A stretch of DNA of 64,000 nucleotides from Ampelomyces quisqualis (lineage: Eukaryota; Ascomycota; Dothideomycetes; Pleosporales; Phaeosphaeriaceae): NCBI GenBank assembly GCA_018398575.1, contig JAGTXZ010000005.1:2604001-2668000 (forward strand), given 5' to 3'. The notes under the pieces are model-generated. The model was not told the origin of the DNA, ran no database searches, and saw only the letters and a program-made list of their open reading frames with translations. The position numbers and the translations under genes are program-made. This document shows positions 49,180 to 62,300 of this stretch, one piece after another. Within the stretch, counting starts at the first letter, position 1, and each line of letters starts with the position of its first letter.

Positions 49180-51839
49180 TGTGTTAGGAAAATTTAACAT
49201 TGTTAGAGTTAGCAACATCTGCGACACTGTTAACACAACTGTACTGCTAGCTACTAGATAGTTCTTAACTATACTCTGCTGTGCTAAGCAACTACATTAA
49301 TGCCTAGTATACTATTATTAGCAGCCTAGTTTATAGAACTCTTCTGCAAAATAGTTTGTAGTTTTTGTGTTTAATATAAGTTTGCACTATCTGCACTACT
49401 ATGCTGCTAGTTAGCAGCCTGTCCTTAACTGAGCCTAACTGTAATTTAAGTCTAAGGCAATCTCTTTAATAGCGCTGTTACTTAGTTTAGGTTTTGCTAC
49501 AAATCTACACTATCTTTGCACTTTAAATTAATTTTGCGTTATGTCTACATATATACTTCTTTTGCAATACTTTTTATATTCTTGTACTCTTAGAACTAGG
49601 CTACGTATCTACTTAAGTATTTTTTATCTTATAGCTTTACATAGTAGTATACTATACTTTGTAGTTCTACTACTTAATTTACTTAATTTACACTAGCTCT
49701 TTAAGCTTTATAGAGATTTTTTTGTTACAATTTTACTTAATCTCTTCTTCTTTTGTTGTTACACCTTATAGACTACTACGCAACAATGTCTTTACACTCT
49801 GCTTCTTTAGAACTTTTGTTTCTAGATTGCTTTCTAAGCTGTATAGAATAATGCCCTTATATAGGTCTACTAGCTAGCCTAGTTAATATACTCTAAACAT
49901 AAATTAGTCTTAGGTACCTTATTTGTCTTAAGGCTCTACAATTATAACCTTATTTGCCTTAATTAGCGTAATAGCTTCTGCAAACGCTATTAACGCTACT
50001 AAAATAAATGTTAAGTTTAGGTCCTTCTATTTTGCTAACACAGCGTCTATCTTAGACTTTAGTATTCCTCTCCTTAGTAGAAGAACTGTATCTTTACTAA
50101 ATGTTTTTAAAGCCTTATCTAGAGTACTAGTTGCACATATAGTTTGTATAAGCTAATAAAAATTTTAGCCTAAACGTTACGTAGTACTGTTTAGTTATCT
50201 GCTAGACTCCTCTAATTAGGATTAGGTCTAGTTTTAACATAGGTCCTCTTAGCCTCTAGCTTAATTACCTTGTACTTTACACTATATATAAGTAGTAAGT
50301 TAAGGTTATTAGTAAACATTCTTTTGTCTAGCTGCTAGAAGTACTATTAGATATGTATTAATGTAAACTGCTTAGTTTTCTTACTTCCTTTACTTTTAAA
50401 CAGTGCAGCCTTAAGCTAGGCTAGTATTAGAAATGTTATAATACTCTGCAACTTAGCGCAGTTAAATATACATATACTCTTAGTTTCTGCGCTACTTAGC
50501 CTTTCTTGCAGTAGGACTCTCTTGTATCTTATATTACGTTAGCTATAGTTAATTAGAAGTTGTCTGTTTAGCATAGCTAGTAGAACGTTACAAAGTTACC
50601 CTTAATACTTAAAATCTTCTAGCTCTATAGGTTTTGCGTAACTAGAGTTTAACGCAGCATAAACCTTACTACAATCTTCTGTTCTAACGCTATAAGCGCT
50701 ATGTACTTTAGAGAATTAAGTACGTTTTTAACTTCTTTTTGTGCCTTAAATAAGTAGGTGTTCTAGCCCTTTACTATAACTAGGCCTACTATTTTCTTTG
50801 TTCCTCTTATATCTATAACTTTCTTAATACTTGCGTACACAGGGTTAGTAGTAGTAAACAGTTTAAAACTATCTATATTATCTTTTTTGCCTGTAAGATA
50901 GTACTAGTTTAAGAAGTTCTTATTATCTTACAGTCTGCTAAGCGCTAGAGAGATAAAAATAAGTATGTTATAGAGACCTTTCTCTATTAGCGTACTAGAA
51001 AGAGCCTAGGCCTTCTACTACAGTAGTAAATAGGTAGGGGTTGGGTAGAGTTAGGGTAGCTTTACGTAAGACCCTAAACCTACCTAACCCTCTACCCAAT
51101 CTTTTTACGCTAATAGGGGGTAGAGGTTAGGGTAGAGGTAATTAATTGTAGGTTGAGGTTAGGTTGCATAAGTTTAGCGCAATTAATTAAAATTTAATAT
51201 ATAGTATAGCCTCTAAACAGATTATTAGCGCAACAAGGGTTGCACAAGTATAATCTAAGTATACCTCCTACTATATATATATATATATAGATTTCTAAAT
51301 ATATATTAAATCTTAAAGGAGCAGAAACATGTTAAGAATATTAAGGAACTAATGTTTATTACGTTTATTTATTATATAGGCAGACGTAGCATAACTTTAT
51401 TTCTTAAATATAGTAAGCCTACAGCTTCTGCAATTTCTATATATACTAAGCCAAAAAATTAAACTTCCTATAGTACCTAAGAGCTAGCCGCACATCCTTA
51501 TACTATATAGTAACTCTCTTTGCATAAATTGCGTTAATGTTAGTATCTATAATAAATTAGTGTTTTGCAACAAAATAGGAAAAATTACTATACTTTTAAA
51601 AAAGCTAACTAGGAAAGCCTTAGCAGCTTCTTAAAGTGCCTTAATAGCTAATTGCTAGAAGCAGACGTAGGGCATTCTTTCGCATTGCTTACTAGCAATT
51701 TCGCAGACAACTTACTAAAACAGCAGCTTGCAGATAAGGAGCTTAGTAGTCTTTTAGTAGTAGCAGATTTCACGCAAAGCTACAGCTACACTTAGTTAGT
51801 ATAGAAGCGTAATAAAGAAACGTAATAACTTACTGCTAG

Positions 51840-52020
51840 GCTTAAAGTAGATTTTTTTTTTAGCTTCTGCCTTTCTAGTAGTAGGGGCAGGGCTTTTCCT
51901 AGCAGACTTCCTAGTAAAGTCTTTAGCAACCTCTACGCTACTAGTAACTGCGTTGTTAACCTTTACTTTACGTTTGCAAGGGGCTATTATAGTAGTGTTG
52001 TAGGTTGTAGAGTTGCTGCT
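51840..52020 (-). pseudogene. basic Lys-rich antisense frame of hAT D2
   Basis: Counterpart of the D1 frame at 11330-11640. It reads CKRKVKVNNAVT, then KD-x-TRKSARKSPAP and a terminal Lys run. The amino-acid pattern is kept although the bases differ, which argues for selection on the protein before mutation. Downstream on the minus strand an intron-like stretch starts GTAAGTTATTAC (about 51833), has ACTAAC and then TAG. No domain recognised. Confidence 0.5.
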
Positions 52021-52399
52021 GTAATATTTTTAGTGTTTTAGCCCCCTTGTAAATAAGCAGTAAGGCAGGCTTAGCGTAGGAAATTACCTCTTAGCGTAAA
52101 AATTCTGATCTCAAACTAGTAGCACAGCTAATTAGTTAGAAACGTAATAAAAAAACGTGTTAACTTACAGTCCTACCTAGAATTAGCTGCTGGTTCTGCC
52201 TAGCTACAAATTAAAAATAAAGGGTAAGGTTTTGTAAAGTTAATTTTGTACAGGTAAGGTAGCAAAAGGCAGTAAGCGCAGGCTGTAAGGCAGAAAACTA
52301 CGCTAGCAGCTAACGCAACGCACAGACTAACTCTACCCATTTCCTAGGTAGTAGGCTACCAAAAAAAAACACTAGAACTACACACCTATATTAGCTACG

Positions 52400-55300
52400 C
52401 GCTTTATTGCATTGTTTTATTACGCTTAATACTATAGAATCAATTAAATCTAAGGAAATTAACGTTGTTAATCGGCTAGAGGGCTTTCTGCTACCTCTCC
52501 TAGTTAAAATCCTACTACACTTTAAAGAAGAGGAGTAGGCTAAACTTACTAAGGTAAAGGCACTAAATTTTTTTTGTTAATTATATTAATATATCTAGAG
52601 TTTTGCTTCTAGAGATAATGAAATTAGCTATATTCTTAATTCTTGTAGTAGTGATACTCTAAAGCAAGGCTACCTAACAAATTTCTAAGTCTACTCTAGC
52701 ATGCATCTTAGCAGCAGCGCTATGCAATTAAGGGAGCTAGCTGCTATTACAAAGGCTAAGTCCTTAGATTAATTAGCTAAGTACTAGCTTAAGAAGAAGA
52801 TTAAGAAGAGCGTTAGGTACAAGGCGTTGTCTCTAAGGCAGCAGAATAAGAAGCTTAAGAATAAGCTTAAGGCTCTAGCAGCAAAGCGCTTTGCTAGTAA
52901 GCAGTTAAGTAAATTATTACACTTTTTTATTACATATATTTTACTTACATTGCATAGCTAAGTAGTTAACAACCCCTATTTCCTAAGTTAAAAAAAAATA
53001 GGAGGTTATTTAAATTAAGATTAATATGCGCGCGTACAATTTCGCTATAGAGGGGTCTGCTTTAGCGCTAGCAGACTCTTAAAAAAAGCTAATAACATGT
53101 TAAGCTTACACCCAAATATATAGAGCTAGTAGGGCTCTAGAGAAGATTATTTAGAAGGAGTACACTTATAGGCTGCACCTTCTTAAGACCAATAGCTTCA
53201 AGACACTTTAGCTTAAGGCTGTATGGCTTAAGTTTTGTATTAAGCTAACGCTAGAGAAGTAGGCCCTAGTAACAGATTAGAATTAGCAGTAAGTTTATTA
53301 CACTTCTTTATTACATACTTACACTAACCTAAGTTATAGGAGGCGTAAACCAACACCTCTTCTAGAGTTTACTTCTAACCTAGTGCTTTATAGCGATAGG
53401 CTATATGTTAAGAGACGTAATAAGACTAAGTGTAAGAAAGAAGTAGAAGATTCTAGCAAGAAGCTAGAGGCCTATTTTAGGACTCTGCCTAATGTTTATA
53501 AAGACAATAAGGATAGTAATCTTTATAATAAGAATAGTTAGCGTAAAGATAAGGAGGCTAGGGATCTAAGCGACAGTACTTAGGAGGGGTTTTTAGATCT
53601 AGAGTAACATATAATTAGCTTCGCTGTATATTACTGCCTAATACAGCCTGTTTATTAATGCCTATTATAGTTAAGTGCTAAAAAATTTGCCCTTATACTA
53701 ACTTTATCTAATTTTATATATTTAGCCCTAATATTTACCCCTAAATAACCTAGGAAATAGCGTCCTGGGCAGAACTGCCCCTCTACTCTATTATCTAATT
53801 TTAAAATACTTAAAACTCTATACTTGTTAGATTTGTCTAACCACCTGCTGTTACTCTATTTCTTGAAACTTACCAATTAGTTATTACGTTTTTTTATTAC
53901 AGCTATAGAGGCAAGTAACCTGCTGCTAACACCTAACAATTTATATTCTAGTGTGCCTGAAATACTATACAAATTTATACAAGACGCTCCTTAAATCCTA
54001 AAATCTAGCCTTTAGAGGACAATCTATATCCTAAAACGCCTAATTTACTACACTAATTATTGCCAAAACAACACTAAGGCTATTAGAGCATAGGATGCCT
54101 AGTAGCAGAACACTTTATAGGCCTAGGATCAAACCTATACACAACCTTAATAGAACGCAGCCTAACAGTTAGCGCATGTATAGACCTAGTTTAGAGAGTG
54201 CGCCTATATATACACTAGCTAGCTATATATATATTGCCTAAACTGTAGGCAAGTACTTTAACACTTAACTAATTACTACATTAGTACAAAACACCTCTTT
54301 AACTACCTTAAGTTACATAAGTGCAAGGGTGTTACTAAGTCTGTTTATCTAAGGCTACCTTTTCTACTATCTACGCTATAAAATAGATCCCTACGCTAAC
54401 TATTTACTACCTAAGGATTTAAGAAGGAAATAGTACGCGTCCTTCTTAATAGTAACTAGTTGTTTTAAACCTTAGAGCAACCTTTATTCTATTGCTTTGT
54501 TTAATTTCTTTAACTAGGCACAATTATCTCTTCCTAGTACAAGTTCTCTCTAATACTTTAAAACTAATATAAGCAGGTAGCTTAAAACCTCCTCTACGAC
54601 CTAGGCAGAACAACAAAAATGTCTATTGTCCTAGACGCCTAGTCTGCTGCAAACTACCTTAGCTTCCTGGCTATTAAAGCCTACTATATTAATGTTAGCT
54701 AGCAAATAAGAGAGGTCTTATTAGATTTTATCCTATTACAAGGGCGCTACACTAGAGTTTTGATAGCAGCTAATCTAATGCATGTGCTTAGAAAAACTAA
54801 TACTACAAAGAGACTTTTAGCTGTTACTTGCAACAATGCCTTAAATAATAGGACCCTTACTAGGAGCCTTAAAAGCTATCTTGCTAATAAGGGCATTAAA
54901 TAGAGCGCAAAGGAAAACACTATTCTATACGTTGCTTATATTATTAACCTTGTAGTTTAGGATATTATATTGCACCTAAGGCTAACAGCCTTACCTAAAA
55001 TAGAAGAAGCTAAGTAGCTTTAACGTTGCTATGTTTATTAAATTAATAATATAATATTAGTGCTAAACTTACTTTACAAGATATGTAAAGTCCTTTATTA
55101 CAGTTCTTTATTACGCGCTTACTGTCTCTAGATCTAGGCAATCTGCATTGCGATTAATTTGTTACCCTAACAATTTAAACAATTCTTGAAAGTACAGTCT
55201 AATATACCTACAAATTAACGCCTTTGTGTAATACAAGATGTAAAAACTAAATAGAACTTAATATATAATATGTGTAAGCAAGCCTGCTAACTAGCCTCCT

Positions 55301-56330
55301 ACATTAATAATTGGTTTAAGAAGGAAATTGCACTTAGCTAATTAATCCTAGGTAGTAATAGCAACAGCTAGGACAACAATTTAGTAGCCAATTTTAAGGA
55401 CCTAAAAAGACTTTAACTAGCTCTAGCTAAATAGTTGCATCTAAGGGCTATAACCCGCATGCTAGTAAACTTTAAAACAGCTACTAACAAAATTAGTAAA
55501 AATAACACACTACAGGCGCCTTATATATAGATAATGTATAATAGGCTTTTTAACTTCCTAGATTAGATAACTACTAAGCTATTAAACAAGGAAGACAAGA
55601 GCAGTTATTAAGAAGAGTAGCCTGCTGTTGTTAGGGCTGCAGCAGAGAAGGGCAAGAAGAAATTATTAAAGTACTATTTACGCACAGACAAAGAGCAAGA
55701 ATACCTGTACAATACAGCTACTATTCTTAATCTAAGTCAAAAGCTTTCTGCGTATAAAGTAAGTTTTTTTTATTATATATGTTTATTACATTGTTAACTG
55801 TTACACAGAGAAGGATAAGTAGAAATCTAATTTTAAACGCATATATTAGCGCTAGTTCTTAGAGTACATAAGCTAATATAATAATTAACCTACACAACTC
55901 TATAGAGACTACACTCTAGTCTGCCCTGCTTAGCCTTGCTAATCCCTTAAAAATTAGTAGTTTAGGAGGCTCCTTAAACTTACAGCATAGTTAAGTAGGG
56001 CAGGTTCTAAGTTGCATAAAGAACTAAACCTAGGTATTGGGCTAGTCTGTGCAGAGGCCCTCTGCTACCTAAGTACTTCTCTAACAACTAAGGACAAGGA
56101 GGGGAATCTAACAGGTATACTAGCATAGTAGCAGGCTAACGCAAAAACCTACTTACTTTTAGCCTAGGTAGCAATAGATGTGCTAGCTATTTAGCTTGCA
56201 GAGGTTAGGGTAGAGCGTTCTTTTAACACTACAAGACATGTAATAGGAGATTAAAGGCATAGACTTAAAGCTAAGACAATTTAGACAATTATAGTTGTTA
56301 AATACGCAATTACGTATAAGGACAACTTTC
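52400..56330 (+). pseudogene. hAT transposase of D2, multi-exon
   Basis: The C-terminal dimerisation domain at about 56165-56310 reads AIDVLAI-x-LAEVRVERSFN, then R-H-R-L-K-A-K-T-I-x-T-I-I-V-V-K, close to the D1 protein and to the family consensus (AExxFS, RxRLxxxTI). Introns with GTAAGT or GTAAAT donors, CTAAC-like branch sites and AG acceptors are suggested near 53289, 55085 and 55759. Each contains the TTATTAC pair. Stops show the copy is dead. Confidence 0.75.
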
Positions 56331-59300
56331 TTAGCCTACTTAAACTACAATTACTAACTCTAACACGTTAACTAAGCGCTAAAATAGTCTAGGACCTATA
56401 CAAGATTTAGGGACTAGATCCTTATTCTAGCTCTGTTAACACTAGAATAAGGCGCTTTGCAGATCTAACAAGTAACAAAGAGGATAGTAGTAAGAGTAAA
56501 GGCAGTAATAGGATGGATTTTGCAACCTCTTCTTTAGGTGCCTATTTAGAGACTCCTGTGCGTAACGTGCCTAAGCAGCAGCTATAAAGAAAGAGATTAA
56601 AGCTCTTGCGCTACCTTAACTAGTTAGCGTAATAAAGAATTGTAATAAAAGCTTGCTAGGCAATTCAACACTACTAATTTTAAAAATTGTGTTTCTATAC
56701 TAAGATTTAGTTTTTATGCACTAATTTAAATAGATGTTACTTTAGTAACGTTTCTAATTTTACAATTATTTCTTTAGTAAGCTAATTTCTCTTACCCTAC
56801 TATATACTTAAGTAATATACTGTTTTAGGGGTTATAGTAAAGGGCGTTGCATAAGTATAACCTAACAGTAGGTAGCTTAACCTAACTACGAACCTAACCT
56901 ATACCTAGTACCTGTGCGACCTAACCCTAACCTATACCCTAGCTCTACTATAACCTAACCTCTACCCTACCTCCTACGCTGTTAACCTCTACCTACCTCC
57001 TACCCAAAGAGGAGTACTCTCTACCTATTTACTAGCGTACCTTCTACTAATAACTATAGTTCTTAACTCAAATAGTCTTGTATAAGTTACCTATAATAGT
57101 ATTCTTAGATTTGTAGTTATAGAACTTGTTAAAGATAATACGTCTCTATATTACTACGTAGCTAAGAATATTAAAGGCGTTTTTTGCGCCTACTTTGCTA
57201 CTTCTTAATAATATTTTGCGTATAGTTATAAGTCTTATAGTTTAGTATTTGTTAAGCACGCATTTTACTAATGTTGTGTAGCTGTATATAATTATAAATT
57301 AGCTAGCAGATAGTACTATATAGTATGCAGTTGCATTTAGGTAGACTTTTAGTATATAGTGTTCTTAGATGTACTACAGAACTATCTCTATGTACTTCTT
57401 ACTATATTTTGTAAATTTATGTAGTAGGATGTTTTAGTTAAACGCTGTAAGGTGCTATTTAACTTATAGATTAATCTTTATCTCTATTTCTTTGTCTGCT
57501 ATTAGTGCGCCTATACTCTATAGAAGTGTATTGTTTATAAAGTAGATATAGAGTATAAGAGAGTCTTTTAGGTTGCACTATTTTAATTTGCAGAGGCCTA
57601 TAGTAATAATGTTAGCCTTCTATACAGCTAGTGCGCAGCTTTATCTACTTACAATAGATGCTGCTAACTATAGCTCTTCTAGTATTAAAGAGTTTTTTTT
57701 GCATATATATAAGAATGTCTATTAGTCTGTTGTAAAGCACTGTTCTTAACTGTTACCTTTAGCCCTATGTTAACTAGTTTTATTCTTTAATTAGTCTTCT
57801 TATACTTTTGTCTAGTTCTTAAAGTGCGTATACCCTATAATTATTATAAGTACAGCTAATCTTGTTTTCTTTATACCTATTATATTTTTAAATATACTGC
57901 TATTATCTAAGGATAGTTCTTTTTTATAAAGTATATAGGCCTCTGTTAGTTAGTATACTATAAATAGGACTATTAGTCCTTATAATAAATATAGTATTAT
58001 AGGCGCGTTATCTTTAAAGTCTTTTAGTAGAAATCTAAAGAAGTTAGCTACTTCCTGCTATTTGTCCTCTTAGTAGTGTTCTATTACTACTCTAATTTAA
58101 GCTTGTAGTTTATCTACTATTCTGTCTTGCGTATTAGTTGCGTAGATTGTAGTTATAGGCTTTTTATAGTGCACTTACCTTGCGTTTAGTAGGGCTTAAA
58201 GCTGCAGCCTTTCTTCTAACGCAAATTGTTTTACTAACTAGAGCTCTTTATCCTTGTTTCTATTACCTTTATTAAATAGTTTTTGTTTTTCTTTACTACT
58301 AGAGTAAGTATCTTTCTTTAGCAACCTCTATTATTTCTCTATAGCACTCTTGCGTTTCTAACTAAATGTAGTAATTAGCGTAGATGTTGCGTTATTTTGT
58401 GTTTACGCAGTATGTTTGTTTCTACTTCCCTTTACTTTCTTTGTAGTGCTATTGTTCTGCCTTTTTAGGCACTTAATTTTAGTAGTTAAGGTCTTAATAC
58501 GTATGTCTAGGCTATTATCTTTTTTCTTCTTACTTCTACTCTATCTATTAAAGCGTTTGCTACTATTTGCTTTAAGTCCTATTAATAATTTGTAGGCTAG
58601 GTCTACTAGCGCTCTTATTATCTTTTGTTATTTATAGTTATTATCTTTAGTGTTGTTATTAAGCTCTAAGCAGAAGCGCCTTTACCTTTTGTCTTTAGTA
58701 GCACTTACTAAGTTTATAATGTTACTATTACTGCCTAAAGTAAAGTGCACTATATTATGTAGTTAGCTATTGTTATTTGTATACTATTTTAGGTTGTATT
58801 ACTACTAGGCCTAACTTTGTCTTGTACTAGAGTCTAGTATTTAATTATAACGCTCTTAAGGCTTCTTATCTTAATGTGTAAGTTAATAGTTGTAGTAAGA
58901 TTATTATTGTTAGTAATTAGGCACAGTGCTAACGCGTTAAATATCTTTAAAGTCCTAACTATATACTAGTCTATAAATTTTAGTTAGAACAGGTGTTTAA
59001 TAAGAGCACTATATTTAAGATATTGTAGCTTTATCTTAAAGTTGCTGTCTTTAAGCTACTATTAACGTGTAGCTATTATTAGCCTTAAAAGTAGAAAGGT
59101 TTAGGTAGTTTAATAATATACGCTGTCTATAATATAGATATTAACGTTATTAAGTAACAGTTACGCTGTTATTATAGTAAGGCCTATTAGCTAAGTTACT
59201 AAAGTAGTAGAAGAGCTTAAAACAACTAATGCTAACTGCGTGTGTTCTAGTTCTAAGTTTGCAGGCGTTAGTAATCTTTCTGTATGTTTAGCTTTAACTT

Positions 59301-59371
59301 TGTTACTATAGTCTTAAATTTCTAAGATTATCTTCTTCTATACAGCGCTAGCTGTTACCTTATAGAATTTC

Positions 59372-62300
59372 TACGCTAGTAAATAGGTTTGGAGTACCTG
59401 CTTATAGGCAGAGGTTAGGTTAGAGTTAAGCACAAGGGGGGTAGGGTAAGGTTTAGGTTACGCAGGAGCTAGTGTAGGGTTTAGGTTAGAGTATACAGCT
59501 TAGGGTCTTAAAGTTAGGTTGTTAGTTTAGTTAAGGTACCTGCTATAGAGTTATACTTATGCAGCGCCTCTAATCTAACGCCTATAACAAGTTTGTTACT
59601 TAGGAGTAAAGTAGAGTAAAAGAAATAAGTTTATTTTAGCATGTATCCTAAAATAAGGTTATTGCAAGAATAGTCTAATCTTGCAGCTATTTAATTAGCT
59701 TTATAACCTGCTTATTATAGATATTTATCACTGTTTTTTACTTAGGTTATTTTAGATAGTTAAGAGCTACTGTTTATTACATTTTTTTATTACGCTTGCT
59801 AGTCTAAGAAACAAGAAGGCCTTAATCTCTTCCTCTATAGGCGCTGCTTATACTAAGGAGTTTAGAGTAGTGCACTATACAAAGGCGTTGCAAATTCCCT
59901 AATATTATTTTTTTTGTTACCCTCCTGCTCCTTATTACTTGTCTAATTCTTAAAATGTTAGATTCTAAAGCTAGTTAGACTAGCAAAATTAATAAGACCT
60001 AGAAGCTTAAGTAGATTCTAGACACTCTTAGCGCTGTGTTAAGATCCTGCAGTTAGCAATTATAGTGTAGAACAGTTTAGTTATACATCCTTCTTAGTAA
60101 TTGCGTATTTTATAACTATAATCTTCTAGATTATTTTTGCTCTAAGCCTGTACTATTAATCTTTTAGAACGTTTCTTGCAGTATTAAACAAGCGCTTAAC
60201 CCTAACTTCTACAAGCTGTATAGCTAGTACGTCTTTAGCTACCTAGGCTAGGCGTAAGTATATGTCTGTATTAGCCTGCTACTAGACAAGTATATTTAAT
60301 AACTTCTCTTTATCTTTTTTACTAGTTAGAGGAGTGCTAAGGTAGCAAAGAGCTTTTGCACAGAGTAGTCTAATGCTTGCGTTAGTTTTATAAGAGATAT
60401 TAGCGCTTAACCTACTAGACTATATTGTTTAGAAGAAAGGCTTTCTAAACTACTAGTGTTTAGGTAGACGCTGTAGTTGCAAAGAATAAACTAGAGTGCA
60501 GTCTCTGTTTGTTGCTACAGAGTTGTTTTTGTATTAATTAATATAGTTTAAGAACTAATACTAGTATATAGGTTAAAAGTCTAGTCTCTATATATTACCT
60601 TAGGTTTTATTAGCAGTACGCTGTAATAAACCTATGTAATAAACATAGTCTCTACCTTATATACAGTAAGCTTTTAAGATAGATTAAGGATAGTTGCAAC
60701 GTTGTAAAGATATCCTTGTTCTTTATCTGTGCGTAAATAATACTTTAATAACTTCTTCTTACCTTTCTCTGCTGCTACCTTTACTACAGCTAGCTACTCT
60801 TTGCAATAGCTAGTCTTATTCTTCTTATTAGATAGCTTAGTTGTTATTTAATCTAGAAAGTTAAAAAGTCTGTTATATATTAACTAGATATACAGGGCCT
60901 AAGATGTGTTGCTTTTACTAATTCTGTTAGTAGCTGTTTTAAAGTTTACTAGTATACGTGTTATTACCCTAAGGTATAACTACTTAGCAGGTACTAGCTA
61001 AAGCCTTTTGAGGTCTTTAAAGTCTGTAACTATGTTATTATCTTGTAAATTACTGCTACTACTTTGCAGGGCTTAATTAAGTGTAATCTTTTGCTCTAGC
61101 TACTTGTAAATATAAGTAGCTAGAGAGCAGGCGCGCTTACATATATTATAGGTTAAATGCTACCTAGTCTTAATATCTTAAATTACACAGAGTTAATTTT
61201 TTGGCAGTATATTAGATTATACCTTTAGAAATTGTTTAAAACGTTAGAGGGACAAATTAATAGCAATACAAATTACCTAGATCTAGAAGAGCTTAGTGCG
61301 TGATAAATAATTGTAATAAAGGGTGTAACATACCTTTTGCAAGAAGTTAGGCACTGATATGCTATTATTAATCTAGTAAACGTAATAGCGTTGCAGCTAC
61401 TAAGCTCTTTTAATCTTAGGCAAGGCTGTTAGCCTTAGGTAGGCTATTGTGTCCTGCACTACTAGGTTAATAATATAGGTAAGGCATAGTATAGTGTTTT
61501 CCTTTGCGTTCTAAAAAACCCCCTTATTAGTAAGATTGCTTTCTAGGCTTCTGCTAAGAGTACTGTTGTTTGAAGCGTTATTGCAGGTAACTGCTAGTAA
61601 TTGTTTTAATATTTTTATGTTTTTAAGTACCTGCATAAGATTAGATGCTATAGAAACCTTAGTGTGCCGCTTACGTAAGGGCACAAAATCTAATAGAACC
61701 TTCTTTATCTGCTAACTAGTGTTAATATAATAGGCTTTAATAGCTAAAAAGCTTAGGTAGTTAGTAGCAAACCAGGCGTTAAGAGCAATTAAGATTTTTG
61801 TTTACTTGCTAAGATTAGAAAGGAGGTTTTTAGTTACCTGCTTGTATTATTTCTAGAGTATAAGAGTAAACTTGTATCAGCTAGGTATAGTAGTGCTAGA
61901 CTAGAGAAACTCTACAAAGCAGCAAAATAAGAGTTACTCTAATATTTAAAAAGACTAGTTCCTATTAAGAAGTACCTATACAATTTCTAGTTTAAATTAC
62001 TAGGCAGTAAATAGTTACAGAGGTTGTAGACGTAATAATGTAATAAATAAAAGTAGCTACCTTATGTAGATAGATTCTATAACCTCTCTGCAACTATTAG
62101 ACTAAAGGTAGTTACTAAGGTGTTTTATTCTTATATACTTATTAGTTAAGTATTAAAGTATGTACCTACAGTTTAGGCAATATACGTATAATTTGCTGCT
62201 TTTAATATAGGTCTCTTCTCTAAATTAAGTCTATATAATAGTAGAACGTTTAGCTCTACTCTATTAAGGATTAGAATTATTAGAGTCTTAGGCCTATAAC

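Larger units (their letters stand above)
51809..56648. repeat. doubled TTATTAC motif in the introns of D2
   Basis: Pairs 13 bp apart. Plus orientation: 52404/52417, 52914/52927, 53295/53308, 53881/53894, 55095/55108 and 55770/55783. Minus orientation: 51809/51822 and 56629/56642. The positions correspond one to one with those of D1. Confidence 0.8.
51019..57039 (+). mobile_element. hAT-type DNA transposon D2 (6021 bp)
   Basis: 8-bp target duplication CCTTCTAC (51011-51018 and 57040-57047) and ends TACAGTAGTAAATAGGT and, inverted, TACGCTAGTAAATAGGT as in D1. It has the same subterminal G-rich and C-rich blocks (51035-51170 and 56870-57010), the same intron motif pairs and the same genes. Removing it rejoins the coding frame of the G gene. 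Confidence 0.9.
49180..59371 (-). other. segment G inserted in F, class unknown
   Basis: The boundary with F is at about 49180, where GTGTTAGGAAAATTTAACA begins; TGTTA and TAACA lie 18 bp apart as a small palindrome. The right end lies beyond D3 and outside the window, so terminal repeats and a target duplication cannot be tested. It totals about 4.1 kb here without D2. It carries one large minus-strand coding region. It is RIP-mutated to the same degree as its neighbours, which implies that it existed in more than one copy. Confidence 0.55.
49680..59371 (-). pseudogene. SNF2-helicase-like gene in G, split by hAT D2
   Basis: A minus-strand coding region of about 1200 codons is interrupted by D2 (51019-57039). 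Long tracts with few stops are seen at 57900-57048, 51010-50690 and 50600-49700, the latter in a different frame, so an intron or frameshift lies between. Near the C-terminus (about 49870-49965) it reads A-N-K-V-I-I-V-E-P, then, through stops, D-F-M-F-R-V-Y-x-L-G; with Gln or Arg for stops this matches helicase motifs V and VI of the SNF2 family (Q-x3-R-x2-R-x-GQ). An amino-terminal Lys-rich helical part lies at about 58400-58600. I could not find motif I or the DEAH box, so the identity is moderate. Host or element gene unresolved. Confidence 0.45.

Noticed and set aside
57048..58400. Reverse transcriptase or LINE ORF in segment G
   Set aside because: No YxDD-type motif, endonuclease residues or poly-A/T tail were found. 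The C-terminal part fits a SNF2 helicase better.
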